This document shows positions 44,850 through 56,064 of a stretch of 64,000 nt of DNA, in pieces. The notes beneath the pieces were generated by a model, which was given only the letters and a program-made list of their open reading frames with translations, had not been told where the DNA came from and did not search any database. The stretch's first letter is position 1; every line of letters starts with the position of its first letter. Where the stretch lies: positions 124,001 through 188,000 of the forward strand of contig NBIV01000072.1 of NCBI GenBank assembly GCA_003194525.1, in the 5' to 3' direction. Source of the DNA: Gracilariopsis chorda. Lineage: Eukaryota; Rhodophyta; Florideophyceae; Gracilariales; Gracilariaceae. A program made the translations under genes and the position numbers.

Positions 44850-45876
44850 AAAGCTAATACTCAACCAGTAAAGGGTAAACTTAACTCAACCGTGGTGTCC
44901 ACTGCGCATGGGCGGTTTGGCCACGTTGCTTCAGAGCCGCGCTGCTCCAGAGCAGGGCGGCTCCGCAGTGCATGATTATAGAAACAAAACCGCCATACAG
45001 AGTCTGTATTACAGACTGCTACCTGAGTGCATGCGAGCGGCAGCACCGCATGGTACAGCAGCGCTCCAGTTCAAAACATTGGGCGCGAACGTGCGCCTCT
45101 GCCGCTGTGCCTGTCGCCCTCGTCTCGTTGGCCACAAGTCTTCCCCCTCGACACCGCACAAGCGCGCCGCCATGTTGCCGCCGCCGCAGTATTTGCTGCT
45201 GCGTCCCACACGGGAAGCGCTCCGGTGAACGCCTCTGAAAGGGTTGAGAACGGACGCCGCCTCTTCTCCTAAGCCCCTCCCGCTCGCAAACAGCCGCTCC
45301 GAAAGGCGTGTCTTCCGACGCCCTTCCACGCCCCCCGAAAAAAAGGTACGCCGCGACGCCCGATGCGCGGCGCCGCGCCCATGGTGTGTTTCGGGGCGCC
45401 GAGGGGGAGAGCGCTTGCGCAACGTCAGGACCAGCGGGTTTCGTCAGCGTGACGCAGTGCGGTGCACGTGTGCCAAGTGGCATGAAGCGCGGTCTCATCA
45501 ACAATTCACATGCGTGTGGCGCCCGCTTGACGGCAATTGCATAAAGGTTCCAGCCTGAGTGCGCGTTTACTCGTGATCGATCTCTTCAAGCGCGTGGCCT
45601 GCGTTGTCGCCACGACCCGCTGAGGATGGCGCCCGGCGTTATTGATTGACCCTTTTTCCAACCTCAACGCACTTCCCCCTCAACAACCGGTTTGTCCAGG
45701 TGGCACAGGGTGCGTGGAAACGACCGCTATTGACACCCAGAGGGGGGAACCCGATCTCCTGTTCTCGGTCGTTTTGTATCTACGTTTGCTCTTTCGTTCC
45801 GTGTGCTGACCAGTGTTTTTCTTGTGATGGCGTGTTATTGCGTGTGTGTGTAGGCGTTTGCGTATTGTGACATGTG
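44850..45876. other. GC-rich interval with no supported gene
   Basis: CpG-rich sequence with long overlapping ORFs in several frames on both strands (for example minus 45019-45504). None has domain motifs, and the Arg/Ala/Gly-rich translations are what GC-rich DNA gives by chance. It could hold a promoter, but no clear TATA box or start was found. Confidence 0.4.
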
Positions 45877-46065
45877 GTACCTGTGAGGAGTTGCACGGGA
45901 GAGGTGCATTGTTATTATTACAAATGCACGAAAGCTCCGAATTGGAACTACATATACGCTCTCCCAAAATTAGTGCATGCCGTAATTAGAAGAAAGACTG
46001 TGTTAACGAGGCGGCCGGCGGAGCTCACTGCGTTTTCTCCCGGCCAGACACCTTCACACAGTACC
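45877..46065 (+). mobile_element. solo LTR of an older Copia 1 relative, with target duplication
   Basis: The 179-bp unit 45882-46060 starts TGTGAGGAGTTGCACG and ends ACCTTCACACA. It is flanked by GTACC at 45877-45881 and 46061-46065. It shares the start, the CGGCCGGCGG block, the TACAAATGCA word and the end with the Copia 1 LTR (214 bp), with many differences in between. A solo LTR arises by recombination between the two LTRs of a former full element. Confidence 0.8.
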
Positions 46066-46078
46066 AAGGGTATCCCTA

Positions 46079-46096
46079 TATCCCTAGCTAGGGATA
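46079..46096. repeat. 18-bp perfect palindrome
   Basis: TATCCCTAGCTAGGGATA reads the same on both strands. It is embedded in a longer imperfect hairpin GGTATCCCTA...TAGGGATACC just right of the solo LTR. Function unknown. Confidence 0.7.
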
Positions 46097-46187
46097 CCAT
46101 TATTGTGCATCACACTGCGTGGTTCCCGGTTGTGTCGTTTGTGAAGTGTTTTATCCTTTTTGATTTTTCACGAAGAGGTAGACATAG

Positions 46188-47421
46188 TCACGCCTTGCGC
46201 TGTAATCCGAGCATATTACGGAAAATTTCGCACGAGCACATCGCGATAGCGCACGCAGGCGCCACCTCAGACACTCGAGGTCCCGCTGGGGTGTATTCTG
46301 ACATCTCGTGAGAGTTGAGCGGGAGCGCAACGCGTTGTTTAGGAGTATGCAAGGAAGAAGTGCAAGCTTCGTTGCGTTCTTCGGTAGCGATCGGATCGGG
46401 GACTTCCGGAAGACCAGACTTCTCCCTCTGGCTTCTTCCCCCGGACTTGGCCACGAGGCCTATAGTCCTTTTAGTTTATTGCGCGATTTTTGGCGCGCAT
46501 CTCGGGAGATACGCGCACTTCCGAGGTGCGTGCGGGGTTAAAGTGCACGATAGAACGAAAACACTAAAGTCAACGGAGTGCTTACAGTCTACCGTTGCCA
46601 CACCTGCACCACGAAACAGTCCTTGCAAGCCCTCCGTCTCCACAATCTGTCTCGTAATCACAATCGAACTCATATTGGAAGCACGCCCGTGTTCGCGCGC
46701 TGCAGCAGGCGCCATCAGTGCCTGTCGTCTCGTTTTCACCACGTCTGCAGGCAACGCATTGTAACGCTGCGAGTCCACCCGCCCCAATTGTAGCGCCGAG
46801 ATACAGTGTTCAAGCTCACTGCGCGATGCGAACAGGCTGTGTGGCAGAATGGAGCGCTTCAGGTCTTTCAGACTTTCGTACGCTCTCCTGTAAATGGCTG
46901 AGAACGGTGCGTCGCTCAGTAGTGTTGGTGCTAGTCCACGCCACCATACGCTGATACCGCTGCTGCGTGCTATCTGTCGCAGAACCGACGGTTACTGTCG
47001 CGTTTGAACCTCCTGCCCGGGCTTGCAAACTGGTTCTCGTCAGTTCGGGCGGGCTTGCCGTGGTGGCTGTGGCTGTTCGTGCTGTAGCGCCTGCGAGAAG
47101 CGCGGAAGACGTTTCTGACATATCCGGGTACCACAATTGAATCTGTTGTCTAAACGCGCCGTACAGCGTGAACTACATGCCCGTGATAGGGATAGCTAAC
47201 AACAAAGTGACGTTTATTCCGCCCCACAGACCGCGAATTCCATCTTGACGAACGACCTTTGGGGCGTCGTCGAAAGATACTTCCACGTGAAGCGGATATC
47301 CACACGGACTTGAACCGACGATAGAACAGACATGCACCTGAAGTCGCACGTTGACCACGTCTAAAGACGTCACTACTGTGGTGCCCATTGTTGATGAAAT
47401 CGGCTTGCGGAAAACCGGCAT
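46188..47421 (-). pseudogene. mitochondrial carrier pseudogene, SLC25A39/SLC25A40/Mtm1 type
   Basis: Carriers of this group act in the mitochondrial inner membrane and are linked to glutathione and manganese/iron handling. On the minus strand all three carrier repeats can be followed. First, TSLDVVNVRLQ (47340-47380) and GIRGLWGGINVTLLLAIPIT. Second, SSALLAGATARTATATTASP with ELTRTSLQAR (47040-47110), then WWRGLAPTLLSDAPFSAIYR (about 46890-46950). Third, NALPADVVKTRRQ (46730) and IVETEGLQGLFRGAGVAT (46610-46660), ending VAPACAIAMCSCEIFR (46210-46265). Damage seen: one in-frame TAG after AIPITGM, one frame change near 46960, loss of the Pro and Lys of the first PX[DE]XX[KR] signature, and about 320 bp of extra sequence between GVAT and the last helix. 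That extra stretch could be an insertion or an unspliced intron. The C-terminal stop is at 46188. Confidence 0.85.
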
Positions 47422-48348
47422 GGCTCTACTGCCAGCTGTGTCAGAGTTGTGGTCGGGCGCCTCAACCGTTCCGTCGCTGGAGGGGCTAGACTACATTCTT
47501 GCACTTGAAGCAAGTGGTTAGCGATTGCAGAGGGCACACCGCCGCTGTGGTTCAAGTCAGCAGAGAATGAAGGCTAAATTGCTAGCGTTCAAGGCGGCGG
47601 TAGGCCCGGTCATGCAATCAACGCCGATTAGGCGGTGCGACCTTTTCAATTGTTACAAAGATGCGCCTAACCTTTCGCTTCGGCGTTCAGATGTGTCACG
47701 CACCCTGCGATTCAACAGAAGCACCCGGTAACGAACTGATAATGTTCCTTTTCACCTGGGTATCTATATAGAAAGGGAAGGCAATTTGCTTCCTCAGAGT
47801 TACGAAGATCATATCGCTAATCCTCATGCCTCGCCCACATTCAAGAAAGACTATGTTCCTTCTTCGTATATGAAAAGGGATGCTTGCTAAGGCCAGACTA
47901 CTAAACCTCATCCCTTTATCCCTTTATTGTATGCCACTCTTTCGTACCATTCCCCGATAAATCTTGTTCGGAGTCTGACAAAGAGATTTTTCAAATTGTT
48001 AAGATGCATGGTGCGGCATCCGAATCTATTGCGCAATCACCGCAAGCATGCATTTGTCGTGGTCTACGTGTTAGCCAGCACATGCTACCATGTCAAATAG
48101 CTTTTAATAGTCTCTCTCTCCCTCTCTTTATAGGTGCCTATGTATAATTCCTACATAGCGCAATTCGTTTCCGTTCAAAGAAACGTTCTCTCACCAGGTA
48201 GACAAACACTTTCACAGGCCATCGTTTAATAATCTCCGCAATTGATAAATCACCATGTTCACGCAAAGAAGGGAAGCACACCCGCCTAGATACGTTCCTC
48301 AATGGGCATCAGAGCAAGAAATGCTCTACGACGTTCAGCACTCAAGGC
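47422..48348. other. 0.9 kb without a recognised gene
   Basis: Short ORFs only; a CT-rich microsatellite-like run occurs near 48110-48130. It may contain the lost promoter and amino-terminal coding part of the carrier pseudogene at its left end. Confidence 0.4.
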
Positions 48349-48680
48349 CTACACGTGCAAACTAGTCTTCGTTTCTATAGGTGCGACCCTAATGTGTGTG
48401 GACAAGGAGTGTGTCCTACAGCCAGCTGAAATAAAGTAACCTCTGCCACCCTCCGAGAATCTCGTTTTTCTAGTTCTTGTGGCATACATTGAAGCAATGG
48501 CCGAGTAGGTTCTTGATTTTAACTCTTCTTCCGACACCACCATAATCAATGGGTACAGCAAGCTCAGCCTCAATCGGAATATCAAGAGCCTTCTTGGCCA
48601 GAAAGTCTACGAACTCATTTCTCCTCAGTCCACAATGAATAGGGACCCAAACTATGTCCATCGGGAAAAACCGAAACAAG
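48349..48680 (-). pseudogene. LINE-type RNase H remnant
   Basis: The minus strand reads IVWVPIHCGLRRNEFVDFLA followed by KKALDIPIEAELAVPIDY (48530-48655). This matches the end of the RNase H domain found after the RT in some LINEs, whose signature is WxPxHxGxxxNExxDxxAKxA. After about 48480 the reading changes frame and fades. The preceding sequence to about 49070 (an 82-codon ORF, 48822-49070) may be more of the same element but has no motif I recognise. No RT motif or poly(A) tail was found, so this is a short old fragment. Confidence 0.6.
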
Positions 48681-49268
48681 TTCGTTATTTAGTCGTTTAA
48701 AGCTCAAAAAGAGTCCTTTCCTTATCTCAGTCCAAGTGCGTGAATGCGCACGAGAAGATCATTATTGTATATTGTTCTTGTTATTCTCTTAATATGTTCG
48801 GCGCACGTTTCTGACAGAACGCTATGAGATTTGCGTGGACAACCAATCTTTGAGAGCGGGCGCATACTTTTTCGAGTAAAATGCAATACTCTTGACGTCC
48901 TCTATTCTCGAGCTCCTGTTTTCAAGGTGTAAGTCAAATGACGCCCCTCTAAAGATATCCCGTGTGTCCGGGAATAATTTCTGAGAACCCTCTTTCTTTG
49001 CTTTCATTTCTGATGCGGATACATTTCCAGTCCACCGTTCTTGCAACTGAATATCTTTGGCCATGTTCACCGTTCAGCCGCGTGTCTTCGTTTTCACGAA
49101 AAGAATTCAGTACGCCCGGTATTTAGTTCGAAACGTTTTCCTGCTCAGCAGCTTGCTGGGATCCGTGCTTGTATTTGTTTCTCTTTTTTCTGCTCATTAG
49201 GGCGTATGCGCAAATAAACCCTTCAAGCGCAGCAGTTTTTATTCTATGCATCCCATGGCAGATACAGT

Positions 49269-49544
49269 TGTTTTGTATGCGTCCGACATCTGACTGATGT
49301 TCATTGTCGTTGGTGCAGTGGGAGGACGCTCGGTATAACAACAACAAATACGGCACAAGTCTGGCAGGAGCTTCTCGTTGCTCCGAAAGATTTGGGGCGG
49401 TTTAAGTAGGGATACTACGCGACCACTCGGTTACCAGAGAGACTATCGTTGTAAGTTTGTGCACGTACATGTTGGCTAGCTTGGTATCAAGTTGTACGTG
49501 TTCCTCACCCCGCCGTGACCTTCTCGTACGTCACCCAATCTACA
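49269..49544 (-). repeat. 3' LTR of Copia 2
   Basis: On the minus strand it starts TGTAGATTGGGTG after the purine-rich GGCGGGGTA and ends GCATACAAAACA. It aligns without gaps to 54844-55119. The last codons of pol (GYVDWVTYEKVTAG, stop at 49505) lie inside it. Confidence 0.92.
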
Positions 49545-49716
49545 TACCCCGCCGTCGCGTTAGTATCTTTCTTTGAAAATCGATACTGACAAGGTGCAAA
49601 AAGGCAAAATAATGTTGCGTTATCGGCTTCCTGCCATTCGTTGGCGATGTGTGTCACAGCTTTCGCAGTTTCAATGTTCCAGTAGCCTTGCGCAAACATT
49701 TTGTTCAGATTAACTG

Positions 49717-50512
49717 TGAAGTGCAATGCTCTCAGAGAGGGATTCTGGGTACTTGGTTGATTTCCCGAATGCTTCGGTAATGTAGTCATTGCATGAACTA
49801 CGAACACTAACGGTAGATTTGACACGTGGGATACGGAAAAGTCAATTGACGGTTGGCCACAGTAGTGGGCATGAACCACCAAAGTGGAGTAATTTAGTTC
49901 ATTTTATTTATTATTTTTGTACCCATTTTTAGGATGGTTAGTACTTACGGCGCCGGAAGGTTGCCTTCGCACCACTAAACCTTCCTGAATAAGGGAACCA
50001 AACCTGGGGAATTGGGTCTACACCTCACCGCCTTTGCGTGTTCTCTACTCCTCTTTGGAGGGAAGCACCGTCACATACGGGAAGTCTAACTCCCTTGCCT
50101 ACCTAAAGGACCCGAGTATTCGGATTTTTATTTCAGCATTCTTGGTTTTCGCCTTATATAAGGTTTATTTACCGCCACTGCCGTTAGTCTTCGTCACGAC
50201 ACTCGTGACTCAGCTCCCTCTCTCGTTTCCTTTCACAGTGTGGCTTTCCCGTTACCTACGGAACGTGCTCGCGCGTTTTACTTACGTGGAAACCTCACCT
50301 CTCTAGAGGACGACCAACCCCATACATCGCTTTTGCGGATACGCGATTCTTGCCTCAGCCTCCCTGCGCAGGTCGCAACAGGTGGTCTCGGCCTTACAGC
50401 CAGACATAATCGTGCCACTCCTGGGAGGGCTCCACCCCACTGGGCTCACATCTAACGAGAAAATATCCCGAACGTCTTTCGGTGCGCTCCCGCTTCCGGG
50501 CATTGCACTACA
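49717..50512 (+). repeat. B2-family solo LTR nested in Copia 2
   Basis: Starts TGAAGTGCAATGC and ends GGGCATTGCACTACA, 796 bp. Flanks are AACTG (49712-49716) and AGCTG (50513-50517), a 5-bp target duplication with one mismatch. The Copia 2 RNase H reading stops at its right edge and resumes at its left edge, so this LTR came after Copia 2. Confidence 0.88.
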
Positions 50513-53500
50513 AGCTGCCTGTCTCCGATTTCGCTTTGTTAATGCGTCCGCACGATTGAAGGTTCCAGGGATCCAAGTGATCTGGTCAACATCTCCTGAT
50601 TCGAACGCATCTCTTATCATTATTACCTTTTTTTTCAGTCCGTATTCCTTGTTCTCTTGCAACGTCGTGATCATGTCGAATTGTGATTTTGAGTCTACAA
50701 ATATGCGATGCGGTATCGTTGTGCTCAGAAATATGCTCTGTAGTGAAAGTTACATGTCGAAGCCGCGATCTTCCGCCTCTGAACAGGCTAACATCTCCGC
50801 ACCGAACGAAGAGTATGTTATTGTTTGGTTTTTAATGCTATTCTAGTATAGCGGGTGGATTATGGGTTCATCGTCGAACATAGTTCTTATTTTGAGCATG
50901 CTTATGATACCTGTTTGGCCGCAAAGATTCTCATCTCTGCTGTATGAGGCATATCAGAGACTAATCAGTGATGCATGTTGTATTCTGACGGGTCTGATGT
51001 ATCGGATCTCCGGCTCCAACGACTGTATCTTTAACAGCATCGCATTTGCGTCTCTGAGGTGCTTCAATCTAAGATTCCCTAACTTTTGTTGCATGAAGGA
51101 GGTGACTAACGAGGCTTGAAGTAAGACAACTGATCCCATGTACATCAGTGTTCCTGCCATGGGTTGATATTGCTGAATTGCCTCTTCTGTTGGTTTCTCG
51201 ATCCTTACGCGTTTGCGTGCTCTAGAGAGAGGGTTTGGGTGTATTCTTGTCATGGTTGGGTATATGGAGAGTGTAAGATTCGCGTCATCGTCTTGTAGAA
51301 TATCGGACCCTGCAAATGATATTTTTTCTCTTATACGAATATTTCCTACCTTGAATTCTTTCCGCAAATCCACCATACACTTCTCGATTCGTGTGATGGA
51401 TCTAGCTACCAGTAGATCATCTACGATCTTGGCAATAATTAGTATAATTCTTCCTATGGTGTCTTTTTTCAAGAATAACTGGTTCAAGCCGAAGACGCGC
51501 TCTAATCCTGCTTGACCAAGCATCCATGTCTCAATGTGCTTCGCCCACTGTCGGCCGGCTTCTACTATTCTGTACGGGTGTTTGGTGAGTTTTCACAATA
51601 TACCTTTCCTCTTGCAGAATTCTGGTGGCGGTCTCACAAATGTTTCTCGTGTAATGGGTCCGCTTTCCAGATACGCACCTTTGAGATCTGCCACACCGAA
51701 TACGAAGCCAAGACATAGTGCAATACTCAGAAGCATTCGAACCACCAACGTGTCAGCGTTCGAGCAATTTCCCTGGATCTCGTCTTTCATCTCGTCCCTA
51801 TTACCATTTGTAACCAGCCTGGCTTTCAATTTGAGTTGGTGTTCTTCGTCTTGTTTGACCTTTTACAATGTGTGAGAGGATATAATGTTTGCGGTTTTCG
51901 GTACGTCTCGTTCCTCGACTTCCGTGTATCCGTGTACCCAGTTGTCATCATGCTCCTTCTTGATAGCTTTCTTCAGAATCCATAGCGGTGCAAATTGCAT
52001 CTCCCGTTTGGTGACTTGTCTCGATCCAATGCCCCCTTGTATGTGTTTGAGAACGTTCTGCTCGTCGGATTCTAAAGAGCATTGCATGTCTATATTCGGG
52101 TTGCTTTGTAGTGGTAATGCATAGCTCCCTATTTCCTTCTGTGCTCGCTCTGCTCCTAGAACTCTTGCCCTTTCTTGGGAAATCATTATGGCACCACCAA
52201 CTGAATCTTTGCTAGAATCGAGAGGGTCGCGTGAAGAGAGTGTAAGATCCATATATTCTTCCATGAGGACCTCGGATAACTCTTGCGCTAGTTCGAAATT
52301 AGGTCGTAGTCTGAAATCTTCGTAGGCAATCTTAGATATCGGTGCTTTGTCACTCGTCCGTACTTTCACCAGGTGTTGATGGGTTTGTACGACCTTACCT
52401 TGTTTCCAGACGTCGGGCTGGTTCTGTGCGGTTGTGCGGAAGAAGAAAAAGATGTCGTCACCTGGTTTTATAGCCGATTGCGGGATTTTGAAATGGTCGT
52501 TTGATTTCAATAACCGATGAATCGCTCTGGTTGCTGATTGCTCTCTGTAAGCAGTCAACAGCTCTTCTTTCACGACCTTTCCTGGTGCCCCTAAGATGGC
52601 GGGGGCGTACCCTTTCGCCAGCTCAAAGGTGCTCATGACCTCTGACCCGCTGAAGCAATTAAAAAGGAATATGGCTTTAGACAACAGAAGGCGGTCACTT
52701 CCACTGCTGCTTTCGAATTGGAGTTTCTCTAATATCCGCTTCACGACGCCGTTCTTCCTTTCGACGATCCCTGTTTTATTATGTCTCCTAACGTTTCAAG
52801 CCTTGTAAGATATTACCTGGTTGTGCAGAAATGTTCTACAGCTTTAGAGTTCATTTGGCCATCAGCCGACAAGGCATCTGGTCTGCCATGTCGGTGCAAC
52901 CATTTACTCTCGTGGACGGATATTATAGTCTCCGCTTCTATGCCATGCGTGATCATGGCTTCTGAGTAGCCTGTACCTTCTTCTAACATGTGGAGTACAA
53001 TATATTTAGTATTCTGGATGGAACAGAACATGAAGTCAATTTATATCTCCACGTTGAATGCTTCGTTGACGTGTGTGATGGATATTTTCCTTGATGGAAC
53101 TGGCATTCCTGATCTTGCACATACTGAGCAGTTCTCCGATATGCGCTCGAATTTATTCTGTAGTTCTGCGGAATCATATCCTGCCCTTGGACATAATTCC
53201 ACAATCTCGTCCGGGTGCCCGTGAATTTATCGATGTAAACGTTTAGCTAACGTCTTCAGCCTACCTTTCCCTACTATTGTGTTCAAGAGGGCCTTCACCG
53301 ACGGCACAATCGCGATTCTGGACAGCTGATTAAGCGTTTCTTCTTCGGTGATATAAATTTCAAACTCACATGGTTCGGTGTCTGTGGGTCTCTTGACACT
53401 CAGGACGGGTGTTTGTTGGTGATAGTTGGTTACGCTACATTTCTTCACATCCAGTCCAATTGTCAAAGGCAAGTCGTCGTCTACAACGTAGAACGTGAGA

Positions 53501-54830
53501 TCTACGGTCTTATCGTTCATGTCTTGAATCGATAGCGTCCATGAGTATATGACAGATTCGGAGTCCATGCCCTCGTGTTCCCAACCTCGATTATAGACCT
53601 TCCGAGGCTGTACTGGCTCAATTGGAATCTGTAGCAATTCACATAGCAACAATGCGGCTTCTATACCTCCAGATGACACTGGATTGCTTTCATCCATTAT
53701 GAGGTTCGAATCTTTAGTCGAGCCCAGATCCCTTACTGAAAAAAAAGGTTTAGCATCTCCTTTCCTGTCCTTCTGTTCGTTCGAGCATCTTGGTTTCTTA
53801 GACTGTTGAAATCTCGTTTTCTTTGAGTTTTCTTCATTGCTATTTCCTTCGTTAGGGTATGTTCCGGGCGTCTCTCTTCCCATTTCTAGCTGATTCTTAT
53901 TGCGTTCTTCTGTAGCGTTGCTTTTGAACCGAAGGGGTTTCTTGGGATTGCGGATTGTGTTCATCATAGCCTTAGCACATTCCACACGTTGATCGGACAC
54001 TTTTTCTTCGTCAAGATCCTTTCCTTCGAGTTCATCTTCGCCAAGCACGTTGACAACGTCTTCAATTCCTATCCATACAAAGTTTCCATCTTCCTCATGG
54101 TTACGATGGAAGTGCTGGATCGCGCTTTCTAGTACTTCTAGACAACATTCGACGTCGTGGTGGGAAGATTGTTCTGGGTAATTCGCGTGTAGTTCTTTGA
54201 GGGATCCTACGATCTTTTTGAGACGATGTAGTTTTACGGAAAATACAACTTAGATCTCCCATTTTTTGGTCTTGCAGACGTTCAAGACACTGTTAATCAT
54301 GTTTGAGAAAGTCTGAGAGGCCAATCCGGCATTTGAGAGACATGCTTTGGCTAGGTTTTGGCTCTCGCTTGAGTCTTGATCGGATTTTGTGAGGTCGAGA
54401 TAGGAAATGGCAGGTCCCGTAAAACAGTCCAAATAGTCTGCTATGGACTCTGAACTTTGGCGTTCGCAGGATTGCTCCTTCTTGTGTAGCCTTGTTATTC
54501 TGCGCAGACGATCCGTTGTAGATTCTTTTGCAACATGGTTTACAATCTCCTTGATTATCAAAAGTTGGCAGACATTGTCTTCCTTCTTAATGCTTAGTCT
54601 GAGCTTACCCTTGCGTACTGCTTTCATCAAAATTTCCTTCTTTCCAAATTCTAAAGGCCGGTAAGGAGTCATCGAAAGCGTTCCAGCCTCAGACTTAGCC
54701 CGATTGTTGCCGTAGCTCGCACGAGCTTTTAGGTTCTCTGCCCATTCGAATACGGCTTTGTGCCATATCGATTTGTGTGTCCCATGTCTAAGCTTGGGTT
54801 GCTTCATTATGTTAGTACCGAAGTCGTCCT

Positions 54831-54843
54831 CTGGGCCCATAAC
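54831..54843 (-). other. Copia 2 primer-binding site matching the initiator tRNA anticodon arm
   Basis: Directly after the 5' LTR the minus strand reads GTTATGGGCCCAG. This is the exact complement of CTGGGCCCATAAC, the 5' side of the anticodon stem and loop of eukaryotic initiator tRNA-Met. The site therefore suits priming by a cleaved 5' half of that tRNA, as is known for Drosophila copia, rather than by the tRNA 3' end. Confidence 0.8.
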
Positions 54844-55119
54844 TGTTTTGTATGCGTCCGACATCTTACTGATGTTCATTATCACTGGTGCAGTGGGAGG
54901 ACGCTCGGTATAACAAGAACAAGTACGGCACAAGTCTGCCGGGAGCTTCTGGTTGCTCCGAGAGCTTTGGGGCGGTTTAGGTAGGGATACTATTCGACCA
55001 GTCGGTTATAAGAGAGACTATCGTTGTACGTGTGTGTACGTTCATGTTGGCTAGCTTGGAATCACGTTGTATATGTTTTTCACCTCGCCGTGAGCTTTTC
55101 GTACGGCACCCAGTCCACA
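54844..55119 (-). repeat. 5' LTR of Copia 2
   Basis: 276 bp; starts TGTGGACTGGGTG and ends GCATACAAAACA on the minus strand; partner of 49269-49544 at about 88% identity. Flanked on the right by ACAGT. Confidence 0.92.
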
Positions 55120-55190
55120 ACAGTATGTGCACGTACAGCAAACATACCGTAGCCACATATTTTGGTAGTACCTACTTTCGAACTGCATCT

Positions 55191-55974
55191 TTTAGTGTAA
55201 TGACGGGAAGCAGAAGTGCACCGAAAGACGTGCAGGATCTTTCCTGGTTAGAAGTGAGCCCAGTTGGGTAGAGCCCTTCCAGGAGTGGCACGATTATGTC
55301 GGGTTGTAAGGCCAGGCCCACCCGTCGCAACTTGCCCAGGGAGGTCGAGGCAAGAATCAGGTATCCGCAGGAGTGGTGTATAAGTGTGGTCTTCCTCTAG
55401 AGAGGTGAGGTTTCCGCGTTAGTGGCACGCGCAAACACGAGCCGTGGGTAGCGGGAAAGCCACCCTGTGAAGGGAAACGAAAGGGGAAGCTGAGGTATGA
55501 GTGTCTTGAAGAAGACTAACGGCAGTGCCAGTAAATAAACATTATACAAGGCGAACACCAAGACAGTTGGAATATCAATCCAAATACTCGGGTCCTTTAG
55601 ATAGGCAAGGGGGTTAGACTTTCCGAATGCTATGGTGCTTCCCTCCAAGGAGGAGTAGAGAAGACACAAAGAGGGTCAGGTCTAGAGCCAATTCCCCAGG
55701 TTGGGGTCCCTTGTTGGGAAAGGTTTTCTGGTGCCACGGCAACTCGCTGGCACAATAAGTACTAGCCATCTCCGAAATGGGTGTGAAAATAATAAATAAA
55801 ATTAACTACATTACTCCACTTTCGTGGTTCATGCCCACTACTGTGGCCAATCGCCAATTGATTCTTTCTGTCCCCTGTGTCAAATGTACTATTAGTGGTG
55901 GTAGTTCACATTACCGAAACATTCGGGAAATCAACGAAGTACCTGGAATTGCTCCCTGAGGGCATTGCACTTCT
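55191..55974 (-). repeat. B2-family LTR, left arm of a large inverted repeat
   Basis: Lies in the same orientation as the B2 LTR at 30665-31491. Its inner end has GAGGGCATTGCACTT (to 55974); its outer end is slightly decayed (TTTAGTGTAATGACGGG). It is about 93% identical by eye to the reverse complement of 56065-56862. Confidence 0.88.
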
Positions 55975-56064
55975 GGTTTTGTTTATTTGCATAGATCTAC
56001 TCCGGTTTATCTTTGGATTAGTGCCCTCATTATGTTTCTACGAGTTGACTGGACATCTCAGATG

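Larger units (their letters stand above)
49545..54843 (-). pseudogene. Copia 2 gag-pol fossil
   Basis: Reading the minus strand: gag-like, charged sequence at 54250-54843; a protease-containing region at 53227-54048; integrase remains at about 52500-53200 (TIISVHESKWLHRHGRPD near 52900); integrase C-terminal and RT amino-terminal part at 51863-52744. RT follows with KARLVTNGNRDEM and VADLKGAYLESGPITRETF (51640-51830) and catalytic IVDDLLVARS (about 51410). RNase H ends with ITWIPGTFNRADALTKRN (about 50540-50600). The final segment (LNKMFAQGYWNIETAKAVTH) continues left of the nested solo LTR. The order gag-PR-IN-RT-RH marks Copia. Broken in about ten places. Confidence 0.85.
49264..55124 (-). 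mobile_element. Ty1/Copia element 2, minus strand, old and broken
   Basis: Element 49269-55119 with 276-bp LTRs (5' LTR 54844-55119, 3' LTR 49269-49544) flanked by ACAGT on both sides (49264-49268, 55120-55124). I count about 33 differences between the LTRs (88% identity), so it is clearly older than Copia 1. Parts from right to left: gag, protease, integrase, RT, RNase H, with about ten breaks. A B2-family solo LTR (49717-50512) is inserted near the end of RNase H. The pol C-terminus runs on into the 3' LTR. The primer-binding site matches the anticodon arm of initiator tRNA-Met. Confidence 0.93.

Noticed and set aside
45009-45504. Overlapping GC-rich ORFs on both strands (up to 161 codons)
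   Set aside because: Arg/Ala/Gly-rich translations without motifs, open in several frames at once, as expected by chance in GC-rich DNA.
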